From Brugia malayi (Eukaryota > Nematoda > Chromadorea > Rhabditida > Onchocercidae): a stretch of DNA of 64,000 nt. The notes under the pieces are model-generated. The model did not search any database, was not told the DNA's origin, and worked only from the letters and a program-made list of their open reading frames with translations. A program made the position numbers and the translations under genes. The stretch spans positions 124,001 to 188,000 of the forward strand of contig NW_025062476.1 of assembly GCF_000002995.4 (NCBI RefSeq). The letters run 5' to 3'. This document shows, piece after piece, positions 10,812-21,555 of the stretch. Numbering within the stretch: the first letter of the stretch is position 1; each line of letters begins with the position of its first letter.

Positions 10812-13734
10812 CTATCCTTGTTTTCTCATGTTACTTCTCTTCAAATAATGTAGAGAAAAAGCTTCGATTTGCAACTTTCTGCACATTTCCCGTACCTGAA
10901 ACGAACGAATTTTCCACATTCAGTTAAGCCGGAATGTGACCGTATATTTTAAAGTTTACTGCAACAGAAGCAGACTTACTATACTGAAGAAGTAGTGCAC
11001 GTGTGCAACAAACAAAAAAACTGCCAGCGATCTCAGCAGCAGTAATTCTCCTGCTGCACTCAGAATATTCGTCATTGAGAACAGCGCAGCCGAACAGTAC
11101 AACATCACCGCTGTGTTGCACATTTGAGCGCAAGAGTCACTCATGTGTGAGACTATTAATCGACTCTGAAAGTTCCATGTAATTTGGGATGGATTCTTCC
11201 GGATTACTGAGCGAAATTCAAGAGTAACGTTTCAAAATAAAAGAATAAAAAGAGCAGAATGAGTTGTAGCATGTGGAGATGAGAGAAGAATACAATTACC
11301 GCCTTTTTATAAAATCACATCTCTTATACTTCTAGTCCTATTTAGTGTTACAGTAAGGCTTCTTCTTCAAGGTTATTTCCTTAACTTTTGGCTTGAGCAT
11401 AAATAGTATAAGTAAAGTGAATAAATGTTGACAGTAATCATTCTTGACTCGAGTCATTCTCGAGTAATTTCATTATATGTAATATAAAGCCTGCAGCACA
11501 AGTGTTGAGACTCTGGCAGATAAAATGCTACTAGCAATAGCAAGGGGATAGTTCTTGGTTTAAAAAAAGAAGATTAGGGAAATTATGTTGAAGTGAAAGT
11601 AAAACTTACATTTATATTCGCATTAACTATCGCAATGGTGAACAGGAAAATAGGTAAATCTTGGGCAAGTACTTTACCCGGTGAAAATAGCGCCCATAAG
11701 AATGCAGCCACGTTCAGCTCAAGGGCTGGAATAATCGGCTGGATCCAGCAGATCATACTCTGCTGCAATTTTTTTCAAGTTAGTGAATAAGTTTCGTCTT
11801 GATTTGAAGGTATGAAAATTCACAGCAACTCGTACCTTTTCGGAGACCGGTTGCGAGTCATAGAATTGATAGATGTGATACAGCGAGAATAGGATGTTTG
11901 ATATACAACACACTGAAATCAGTAAGGATTGATATGTGGAAGGGATATATTATCACTCATGATAAGTGGAAGGATTATCATTCACCTACTCATCCGTTTC
12001 ACTCACTTAAATAAAAAAAATTCATTTCCTCCACTCAATTGTTTCATAGCTGGGAAAGTTAATATTACCGTTGAAAATGAGCATAATTAGATCACACACT
12101 TTCCAGTTATTGAACAAACATGCTGTTACCAAATTGTCGCCATCAAAGTAGGCCAATATGTGCAATAAATTTGAGACCTAAAAAAGCACCTCTATTTTAT
12201 TATTCGATTGACTTCGAGAAATCTGCGTCATATTAACGGTGTCCAGTTAATTGAAAAAATGGCGTGTAATGAGGTGAAAGAAGAAGTTACTAACACTGTA
12301 AGTGAAGGAAACAACGTGTTATTACTTATGCTGCATAGCTCTTATGCTTAGTTCAAAAGACTTAAAAAATTCACTTACATAAAATCCTTCAAAACACCAC
12401 CTAAGACACATAATTTTGGTGATGTATTGTTCCCAGAAAGCAAATGTGTGAGCAGTCAACATTTCAATTAGCAACGCTAGCGAACATAAGGATGAAATGC
12501 TGCAAGTATTGATCAATTAAAAGAAGATTAAGTCTAAGTGAGAGAAATTCAGAATCAAGGAAAAATGATCGTACCGGGAGTTACTCTCGTTGAAGGGCGC
12601 AAATAATGTTATGATGAATGGAAATACCTTGCATGCATCTAATGCGTGATCAACTGCAAGCAACAATTATTATCTCAATTTCCATTCTCAGAAAGGATGG
12701 AATAGGATGGTATATTAACTGTTCAAATGCTTAAAATATCCAAATATACTTAATGATAAAAATTGCTCCATCTTTTTCACAGTGCTCTTTCTCTGGAAAC
12801 TTCGCTAAGAGTTGGACATTTTTTCACGTTTCAAGTAACTAAACTTAAAAGATAAAAACTTACAAAATTCACCAACTGGACTAACTGATGACGTTCGTCG
12901 TGCTTGTATCCCGTCAATTCCATCGTATGTGTGGCTCCAAAATGAACATATTGCGCAAATCATCCACACCCATCTCGGTATGGTACATAAAATTCAAATG
13001 TTCATTACAGTACTGAATCAACCTTTCTAATAAAAATTACTGAGAATCAACTGTTTAGAGAACCGGTGTCTCACCTGAACTGGGAACTGGACCATTAAAT
13101 AGATCGTAATCATAATATAAAATGATTAAGCAAGGTAGTACGATGAGGACGAAGCTCAGCACTGTTAATACATTTGGTGCTATCCATTTTGGGTGATACT
13201 GCAAAGAAGGAAATTGTTTCTGATCGGAATGCAGGATTCTCGATTGGTGCACCAGTCATATTCTAACAATTCCTACTGGGTTACTACTACAGATAGATCA
13301 AAGTGTTTCAGGCTCATCACAAATTTTGTAGATATCCAGAATGGTCTCACTGAAATCGACTCAATACCTCAGAAATAAAAATGACACTGTGAATCAGGTT
13401 CTAGTAACAGAAATTTCTTCAAATTAGAGATAAAAGGCAAGAGTAGTATGTTGCTGATTGCAACGTTTCAGTTACTTTTACAAAAGATTGATGGCAATAC
13501 CTCGATAAACCAGTTCCAAAATGGTGAATTTATATAAATGGTGATCGGCCCATTACACATTACTTTGTACTGAAAAAGAATAAAAGTGAGATATAAGCAA
13601 AGTTTTCTTATGCAAATCTCTCTACTACTCCAAACATAGTCGAACAAACTAAAAAGAAAACTTTCTTCGTGATGCGCAATTCTCTCCAACTGCTCCTCGG
13701 TTAAATTTTTCTGCTTGGAAAGACCAAATCTCAT
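10812..13734 (-). CDS. CEPT1: choline/ethanolamine phosphotransferase (CEPT1 type)
   Basis: Transfers phosphocholine or phosphoethanolamine from the CDP-alcohol to diacylglycerol, in ER or Golgi membranes. Exons: 13662-13734, 13501-13562, 13075-13198, about 12864-12973, 12575-12653, 12379-12499, 12069-12177, 11836-11912, 11610-11762, 10980-11165 and 10812-10895, giving about 392 residues (human CEPT1: 416). The CDP-alcohol phosphotransferase signature is present across an exon join: DGIDGIQARR, then PVGEF, then FDHALD, with all catalytic Asp. Family landmarks PFWNWFIEVLP and WIAPNVLT lie near the N terminus, and the C terminus (HVHYFF...) matches the last CEPT1 membrane segment. Around ten hydrophobic segments. 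The join between exons 3 and 4 is one base out of phase with any canonical AG acceptor, so that exon border is wrong, non-canonical or damaged. CEPT1 rather than EPT1 is a judgement from the middle and C-terminal segments. Confidence 0.8.
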
Positions 13735-13790
13735 ATTCGATCTGTAACTGATCTTCCGTGACTGTTATTACTGTAATAAGGGTGACATCA

Positions 13791-13971
13791 TTGCTCATCG
13801 TCATTAAATACTTTCCAAAATAAATTAATTACAATGACTAATTCAATAAGAAGTTTAGATCATTTCACTTTCATTCTGAATGGGTGCGAAGAATGGTATA
13901 TTTTTAAACGGTCATATATTGTGCAAGTGTTGCTCCTCGTCATGAAATACTTTCCAAAATAAATTAATTAC
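13791..13971. repeat. direct repeat pair, 42 nt
   Basis: The two copies start TTGCTC(A/C)TCGTCAT and end TAAATTAATTAC. They differ at about two positions and their starts are 139 nt apart. This is a local duplication of unknown meaning. Confidence 0.8.
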
Positions 13972-15188
13972 TGGAGATTAGATTAGGAGTGATACTATAC
14001 AATCCAATTCCTGATACCTGTCACACCGAACCAATACAAATCGACAGGTAGAGTTAAACATGTGTGAATAGCTTAGAATAAAATGCTGAAAAAGCTGTTA
14101 GCAGAATTAGCCAGCGGTCATCTGAATGCAAATGTCGTTTGCTGCTGCTCCATTCCCACTAAAGTGATAAGGTGTGGGAGGAATGCTACCAGTACCCTTA
14201 CCTCTGTGCTTGTGCTCTCCAACAGAATTAGCTACACCTGGGTTGCTGCTCGAGCAAGGTAAGCCTCTCCAGGTAACTTTCATTTTATCAGTCCCGCACG
14301 AATCACTCGTTCTTGTCTTTTGATCGATGCTACTATATATTGTTAACTGTGTATTTCTCAACGTGTTCAGCTGCATTTGGCACATTACTACTACTTCTGC
14401 TTGATGGAACTTTCTTGAACGAATCTATTCTCTTTTCGTTTATTGTAAGCTAAATTATTCCTTACAAACGTTGCTGTCATGTGATAATACTATGCAATGA
14501 GCAGAGGCATATTGTAAACACAAACTTTGCATTAGCTCTGGTTTTGATCAGTTTTATCCTATCCTAATCTACTGGTCTAACTCAAAAAATTAATTCTTCA
14601 ATCAGCGAAAATGAAAGAAGACAGGAACGGATGTTTGTACTGTTGCACAGAGAGTATAATGGCAAAGAAAGATTATAGTATGGAGAAATAATACAAGAAA
14701 TGATGGCAGGTCGAAACTGGATTGAAAAACAATTTAAGATTACTAAATTAAATCAGATATTCTCGTTTTGTTCGAATATTGGAGAAAAATGAATAGAAAT
14801 GTAGGTAAAATCACAGCAACATTCTGTTATTGATGTTGAACGTCGAGAAAAATAATTTAATATCTGAAAAAAGAACTTCAAAGCGATTAATGTCCTTTTT
14901 TTTGCCTCTTCGATAAAGATATGTCCTAATTAAAGAAGTGATCAAGTATCCTTTGTTGCTAATTGAAATTCAATGTGAATCTCGCCCGACCTCATAATCA
15001 CATCGATGTTGTTCAATCTCCCAGGATTCATTCCCACCACCCTTCAGATTCAACTCATTACCATGTCATTTGCATTTATTTCTAACAAATTAAACTTGAT
15101 GATAACATAATTTAGTAATAGTTCACTGAAGATTGGATCAGCGTACTTATACCCGTTTTTAGAGGCCATTTTTCCTTTCAATGCAAAC

Positions 15189-15503
15189 ATGATAAGACAG
15201 CGAACTCCACAAAACATCTCTGGTTTGATGCACTGGCAACATTCTAGCAAAGAAAAAGAAAAACCACCAAGGCCACCTTTAACTCCTTCTGATGATTCCC
15301 GTTCAAAAAGCGCTCAAATCAGGTCATATGTGAGAGAACTTTTAGTTCCCAAAAAACCGCCACTCCTAATCAAACCTGTCCCAAACAGATTACACCGCAC
15401 TGATGGCAGTGGACGCTACGACCTTCATGTCTCGAAGTTATTATTTGCTACTACCGACATTTTCTCAAAACAGTGTTTATTGAATCACCTTGCATTCTTG
15501 TAA
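15189..15503 (+). CDS. uncharacterised 104-residue ORF
   Basis: An uninterrupted frame from ATG to stop in otherwise empty DNA. The middle is basic and proline-rich (KEKEKPPRPPLTPSDD, LLVPKKPPLLIKPVPNRL), with motifs that could bind SH3 domains. No neighbouring exon or family match was found. It could be an isolated exon, a small orphan gene or chance. Confidence 0.25.
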   Translation: MIRQRTPQNISGLMHWQHSSKEKEKPPRPPLTPSDDSRSKSAQIRSYVRELLVPKKPPLLIKPVPNRLHRTDGSGRYDLHVSKLLFATTDIFSKQCLLNHLAFL

Positions 15504-16539
15504 GAATTCCTGTAACATATTGCAATTTTGGCTTTATACTTTATAACAGCATAGCAGAAACAGTGTTATTGAAATATTTCCAACTTAACATGATCAGCGT
15601 GTATTTTCCTTGGTATTAGCTTCCTAATATTTAACATCAAACATTTAAGTGTAAATGTAAGCCCAAAATGCGGCACAAAAATTCTGTTCTTAATTAGACT
15701 GAAACTCTGACTCTAATTTCCACCTCAATTTTATTCAATGAAAATTACCAGTTCACTGTAAAATTCATTGCAATCGGGACTTTTCCTGTCCAGTAAGCTG
15801 TAGAAGTAATCATGATAGAAACAATCACAAGGGCTTTAAAAAACTGAAATGTAGGGAAGAAATAGCTAATGATTAATCCAATGGCACCAAGTTATTTGCC
15901 ATCTAACTTCATCTACCAGCAATAAGAATAAAAAGTCACGGCCTCCACATACAGTATTGGAAAACGAGGTATAATAAATAGATCACCTGATATTCATGAC
16001 GAAGAGGTAAGTTGCGAAGTAGCTTTTTATATCGATTAGCCGATTAGCTTTTTATCTATGAAAAACTATGAAACTGAGTCGACAGCTTCTCTGGCTTTTT
16101 GCCTATTCTCCTAAAACTCCATAATGTTGTCTCAATAAATTTCACATCACACATGTTGTACCAAACATGTTGGTGAAGTAAAGAGGGAAGATAATCTAAT
16201 TGAAAAAGTTCCCATTCTCCAGCAGTTCACAGGATGGAACCTTATTTTCCATTATTGATATGTTCCAAAAAAATGCAACGAGAAGAAGTATAAACTACAC
16301 AATGTAATGGTAGCCATTTTATTTTATGAAAGAGACCAATGGATTTGAAGTGAAGTGAGGCAAATATTGATTAAATCAATGTTCATGACTATGAATTCAA
16401 ACAGCAATAAGGGATGTAGGTAGCGAAAGCCATGAACAGGTCAGCTTACGCAGCACAGCTGACAATAAAAAATGAACTATATTGAGAGATAATATTTCTA
16501 GCTCGCATCCACAATAAGATATTGACAGAAGTCGGTTGA

Positions 16540-17821
16540 TTACTTCATATCATTGTCCTCATCGTCTATCTTTGGAGCTAAATAAAAGCGCAAATGTCCA
16601 CTTTCACTTAATCCATACTCCACAACCACAGGTACACTATTGCACAAAGAAAGACGAACCTGAAATGTCAGTGGTATCACATAATCACATAATCATCATA
16701 CAGTAATATATATGTATAAAACAGAAAAATAAGAGAATTCCTTAAAACAAACGAAAAAAATTACTCGGTCAGAAAGTCCTGTAGCCTTCGTGAAATGATT
16801 CATGTATTTGATAGAAAAATTGACTGTAACGGGCTCTTTAACGTCCACTGACACAGCCTATAACATGTTGTTGGGAAAAAAAAGACATGTTGTTGCTGGG
16901 AAGAAAAACAAGTTCTGCTTCTAACCTATTTCAATAATGTATCAAAATAAAAAGTGATGACAAATACTTTAAGAAATGTACCTGTTGTTCTTCTTCATCG
17001 GCACTTCTTGAGGGAGCATAAGTAACTGTGGATGAACCGGTATCACCCTTGCCGGTGAACACAATACCTGCTTTTGTTACCGTTATCATCAAGGAGTCCG
17101 AGAACATTGCCAAGTCACGACAAGTTTTCTAAAGTGAAAAAATAACTTTGAACAGTATATGATACATATGTCGAATGTTAAACTGTAAACTGAATTCCTC
17201 AAGAATACCTGGAATTCAGCAGCCGGCATGCAAACAACAGCAGAATAATCCTGTTCCGGGATGCCAAGATGCTCGCTGTCGATATCCATCATTTTGACGA
17301 TCACTTCCTGACTTTTATCCTATAAATACAAAAATGAATACAGGTATTAAACAAAGACATATAATAGATACTCGCCTCTGCAATATTGCTTGTAATAAGC
17401 AATTGTCGGTAAGTAAAAAGATAAACAGATACCCGTTTCGTGTCCTCGAAAAGGAACAGTACAGAATCGTCGTTTTCCTCATATCGAATCAAGCAGGTAT
17501 CTTCATTGTTAGCACACTTTAACGCCCTTGCCATACCTGCCAAGCTGAGACCAAGGTTGATGGTTCTGTCGCAACGATAGCTCTCAAACATTGCAACATC
17601 CATTTTCAGCGACACCAACGCAACATGCGACGAATCCATTGCCTGTAAGTAGCCAGCTGAGTAGGATGAAAAGAGTACTGCTAAAATCCATACTGCATTC
17701 CACTAACCTGCAGGCACATGGCAGTCTCAGTGCAGTCAAAAGGTGCATCCGTCACGAGGTCCTTGATGGCGTCCACGATTCTCTTCAACGTCGAGGCACT
17801 GCCCAACTTTGCTTCGAACAT
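16540..17821 (-). CDS. PCNA: proliferating cell nuclear antigen (sliding clamp)
   Basis: Homotrimeric DNA clamp that tethers polymerase delta/epsilon and repair factors in the nucleus. Six exons: 17708-17821, 17433-17642, 17209-17319, 16982-17128, 16765-16857 and 16540-16659, all joined in phase 0 except none broken; total 264 residues (family about 260). The start [16 protein letters not shown] and the blocks [36 protein letters not shown] (interdomain loop) and [14 protein letters not shown] are diagnostic. Lys164, the ubiquitin/SUMO acceptor of the human protein, aligns with Lys164 here; human Lys168 is Val. The terminal acidic tail is normal. It lies downstream of ALKBH1 and XPC on the same strand, 838 nt from ALKBH1. 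Confidence 0.97.
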
Positions 17822-18658
17822 TGTCTTCAGAAGAGCTAACAAATCTAACTGCAATATACCCGACGACCATGTACATCACTTCCTTCTTTCCACTTATCCA
17901 ACACAAAACAGACAAAAACAACTATGAAGATTTACCCAACCCGTACCCACATCTGTCCCAATAGGGATTCATTCACATCATGTTGGAAATTGCCGCCAAC
18001 AAAACAGCGCGCAAATTTACCAGGGCGTCGCATTCAGATCAGTGTCACCCGATTGCAGCTATATTGCACCTCTTCCCCTACTTCCATCTTGATATCTTCC
18101 CGTGAATGTTAATGCGGAGTGGGAATAAGGTTTGTTGTATAATAACATGGCAATGATATGCTTACTGACCAACTTTATTATTTCATATCCAGCAATAACC
18201 AGTTTACTTCAAATCAGCAATCAGTCATGACCACTTCAACATTGAGTACAAACTACCCATTATTGAGTACAAACTACCCATAAACTATCCATGTATTATT
18301 TCATGTATACACACACACATCAGATAATATTTCTTGTCAGGAAAGGAAATTCGCTTAGCAGAGTTGAAATTATACAAATAGTGCATGTTAATATATAATG
18401 TTAGGGAACATGTCAGTTCTCTTTATTCCATTATTGTAGTAGCACTGAGCTACTGCAGACTACACTGTAATTTTGTTCAGCAAACATTCGTGACAATAAA
18501 GTTGGACAGATAATGCCAATGTATATATAAATATATATATCCATTATCCAATAATCTTTATCCAGTCAGATCTTTCGCACTACTACACTGAATACACTCT
18601 CAATGCACTTCCGCGATAATTTCCGTTTTGTACTGGTTTGAGCTAAACAATCGCGCAG
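17822..18658. other. PCNA-ALKBH1 intergenic region
   Basis: About 0.8 kb between two minus-strand genes. It contains a minus-strand AATAAA (18422-18427) suitable for ALKBH1, and a short tandem repeat: two copies of ATTGAGTACAAACTACCCAT at 18241-18281 plus a partial third. No gene is seen. Confidence 0.5.
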
Positions 18659-20316
18659 TTATTTATGTTCATCAACCTGCCGAAGCGTAATATTGATGCG
18701 ATTTGTATTTGCATATTTCACTATCTCTTCGGGCTGATCTTTATCCTCGAAATATGTATCTTGGAGAATCCGTGGGACTGCATGGTATATGAGTCGTTGT
18801 GGTCCGTAAATAACCAGGACATCACCTGACCGTATGTAGAACGCATCAACTGGGTCATCTAAATCAGTACCACCAGCCAGGTAAATTGCAGTTTGACCGA
18901 AACTTAGCGAAATAAGTGGTGAAGACAGACTCCGTTCCGATCTGAAATGAAATAAATGCTTCGAAGACAATTAAGAAGCTAGATAACATCACGAAAATAT
19001 ACATATAACAAATATACGTTATTCAATCTAAAAACATTTATGTAATAGTGCAGATGAAAGATTAAAAAATCATTAGTGAAGACATTCTTGTTCTGATCTT
19101 AACTAGATAATACGATCTTCGAGAGATGTCCTTCAATAAATTACCTATCAACATGTGGCGCCAGTGTTGACTTTCTTGAGTAGAAGTTTATAATTGCAGC
19201 ATCAGCATACATCGGTCCTATGCCGAGTGCCTGAGACAGAACATCTGACAGCGACACTAACTCTTCAGGAAGTAACTCACCTGAACAAATGAATTCTAAC
19301 TTTAACAAACCATTCCTACTAGCACACAGCATTCCTCGTAATCCAAACGTTCTTTTAAAATCAGTGACACGGAGAAATGCACACCTTCAAATGGATAAAT
19401 CTTTGTTGCCCAATCGTAATGCAGACCAAGAGTAGACCAGCGCAATTGTCGTCCATGTTCTTTGAATACCTAAGATAACAAATTACGGTTATCGATTTAG
19501 CGAATGAATTCTTCTGTACTAATAACTTTATCCGCCAAATATAATTTAATGTATTCAAATATTCGACCAGAAACTGTCGCGCTTTCAAATATAATTCACA
19601 ATTGTTGAAATTTAGCTATGTGAAAAGTTTTTTTCATTAGTTAGGAATAATAATGGAAAAAACGACATAAGAAAACTTCAGGACTTGAAATTTTGATGGC
19701 AGGCTTAGTTTTAAAACTGACATACTTCTACCTCAAGCCTTCCGGAAAGTTATGTGGATTTAACAGCTTGTCAGCGTAAAACTGATGATATACCCCCTAC
19801 CCCGCTCCCCCCTCCATACACTCGTTTGTACAAAAAAAAATAGTATAAGCATTTGTAAATCCAAATATTTGAACTTACATTTCGAACATTGGGCACCTGT
19901 AGGCCGACATTGGTGAAACCAGGTGATTCAGCGTAAATAAACAGTGAGCGTTTTATCCATTGAAGATGACTGCTCGATTTAAAAATATCATTCAACATTA
20001 CCATACCTGGTCGGTGAGTAATAGTTGAAGCAGTCCACTCGGACATTGGACGAAGTCCGAGCTTTTCCAGCACTATATCCGATGGTGCCACAACTGGTTC
20101 GAATTTTGAGCAAATTATTCCATGAGCAGATAAGGAAGACCGTAAATCAAAAACTTCGGAGAAATTGGGTGCCATGTCATGTCGTTTATAAAACTTGAAT
20201 GTTCGCTTGAATAAAGAGTCAGAAGGTGAGCGATCACGATAACCGTTACCATCATTCACACCTATTAAATATTTGTCAGTCTGATCTGTTGACCGCTTGT
20301 CGGATACGCTCGTCAT
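18659..20316 (-). CDS. ALKBH1: AlkB homologue 1, Fe(II)/2-oxoglutarate dioxygenase
   Basis: Oxidative demethylase or hydroxylase of nucleic acids; ALKBH1 acts on methylated DNA and tRNA in nucleus and mitochondria. Exons 19879-20316, 19385-19469, 19145-19280 and 18659-18941; 313 residues. N-terminal part: KRTFKFYKRHD and PGMVMLNDIFKSS match the ALKBH1-specific region. Catalytic core: LGLHYDW, then HVDR (His217, Asp219), SFGQTAIYLAGG, IRSGDVLVIYGPQRLIYHAVPRI (His273 is the third iron ligand), and NITLRQV with Arg307 for 2-oxoglutarate. All ligands are present, so it should be active. The ATG at 20316 lies inside the last exon of a small upstream ORF in another frame (see 20276-20572). It is the first ATG after the acceptor at 20378, which fits trans-splicing to that site. 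Confidence 0.93.
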
Positions 20317-20572
20317 GTTTCGTTTTATAGTAGCGTAACAGTTCACTTTTGCGCAAATCCAATTCGTCCTGAAGTCCCTGCAAATGGAAATGATGCTGAA
20401 ACAACGGCTCTTTGATTTATTTCTTAAACTTCTGTCCAATCAGAAATGTGCTAACCTGAAGTGGTTCATAGACAGTCGCCACACCATATGCTCCAATTGC
20501 TAGACCAACAACAGCAAAAACAATCTTCGCAGCTGCTTGTTTTGGTGTTAATCGAAGTTGCCAACTTACCAT
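20276..20572 (-). CDS. small single-pass membrane protein, overlaps ALKBH1 start
   Basis: Two exons, 20456-20572 and 20276-20377, joined in phase 0, encode 72 residues. There is one transmembrane segment (about residues 13-34, IVFAVVGLAIGAYGVATVY) followed by a charged, helical C-terminal half (DELDLRKSELLRYYKTKHDE). Size and layout recall small mitochondrial inner-membrane assembly factors such as SMIM20, but I see no firm homology. Its last 41 nt overlap the ALKBH1 start in a different frame. Evidence for being real: two clean exons, shared phase, a compact TM protein. The start sits at ATG|GTAAGT, which could itself act as a donor, so the 5' end is uncertain. Confidence 0.5.
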
Positions 20573-21434
20573 GTCACGAACTACCCTTAGAAATTTATAA
20601 ATGTAACAAGTGCACAGGTCACTTCCTTAAAAATTTGCTAACATTTATTGTACCATTTTCACTATCATAGTATAATCTTCTCGCTCTTCGACTATTCATT
20701 TAAAATTAGGTCAAAGGTCAATATTTTAGAGTGGAAAATATCACCACCAAGATATAAATTTAGTATTTAGATCTGCCTATAATTAGATCTCACTCTCAAA
20801 TTTCATCTTTAAATCCTTTCCAGACTAGTGCTTGGTTTTGCTCTACGTTAGAATCAAGCAAATTCAAGAAAAGTTCAAAACAACACTGTCCATTTTGTGC
20901 AAAAACTCTACACTAATCAAGCTAACTTTGAACAGCATTAATATCTCATAATGGCGATTGAATATAAGCTACAACATGAATTGAATTTTCTCATTTAATT
21001 CATAATTATAAGGTTTATTATTTTCAATATTTGATCTTAGAAGCCAGCGTGTAGCAGTGTCATTTCAAATATACTGAGTCATTTAGAAATACTGAAGTAG
21101 TTCATGGAAGTCCCAGAGCAATAACTAAATAAAATTTATGTGATTTGAAATGTTACGAAATGGGTATGCTTGGTGACAGAATACAATCGTCAAAGGGAGT
21201 TATTTAAATTATAAAAAGTTCATAACTACTAAATTTAAAACAGATCAACATAGCAGACAGCACATATAGAAGGCAAATTGAAATTTGAACAAGTATGAAG
21301 CAGAGGAAAATGTTGTTTAACATAAAAATGATCAGAAAGAAGTCTACTTATTATCGTCGTATTTCTTCAATAACCGACTCCTTTTTCAAAAAAAGACATC
21401 AATTTTAAGTTAATTACAAAAGCTAATATTTTTA

Positions 21435-21485
<51 letters not shown>

Positions 21486-21555
21486 CCAACAAGACAACCG
21501 CTTGAAAGATTGAACTTAATCATAAAAAACGCAATCTGAGAAAGGATAAATTATT
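20573..21555. other. intergenic, with TA microsatellite
   Basis: About 1 kb between XPC and the small membrane ORF, both minus strand. It holds the long TA repeat at 21437-21483. No coding signal. Confidence 0.5.
21437..21483. repeat. (TA)23 microsatellite
   Basis: About 47 nt of perfect TA dinucleotide in the 3' flank of XPC. Likely length-polymorphic. Confidence 0.95.

Larger units (their letters stand above)
13735..16539. other. intergenic region with one doubtful ORF
   Basis: About 2.8 kb between the phosphotransferase 5' end and the PCNA 3' end. It holds a near-identical 42-nt direct repeat (13791-13832 and 13930-13971, about two mismatches). A plus-strand frame at 15189-15503 is listed separately. 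An AATAAA signal for PCNA on the minus strand lies near 16320-16325. Nothing else is supported. Confidence 0.4.

Noticed and set aside
12628..12653. A 26-nt microexon carrying the catalytic DHxxD of the CEPT1-like gene
   Set aside because: Reading through the apparent donor GTATTT keeps the frame open and restores the expected family length, so the exon is simply longer (12575-12653).
14107..14385. Minus-strand ORF of 92 codons
   Set aside because: Low-complexity, no splice partners, no family resemblance.
16982..17128. Loss of the PCNA Lys164 modification site
   Set aside because: Renumbering against the human protein shows that the lysine in TVTKAG is at position 164, so the site is kept.
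17591..18112. Plus-strand ORFs over PCNA exon 1 and upstream
   Set aside because: Antisense shadows of PCNA coding sequence or unsupported flank.
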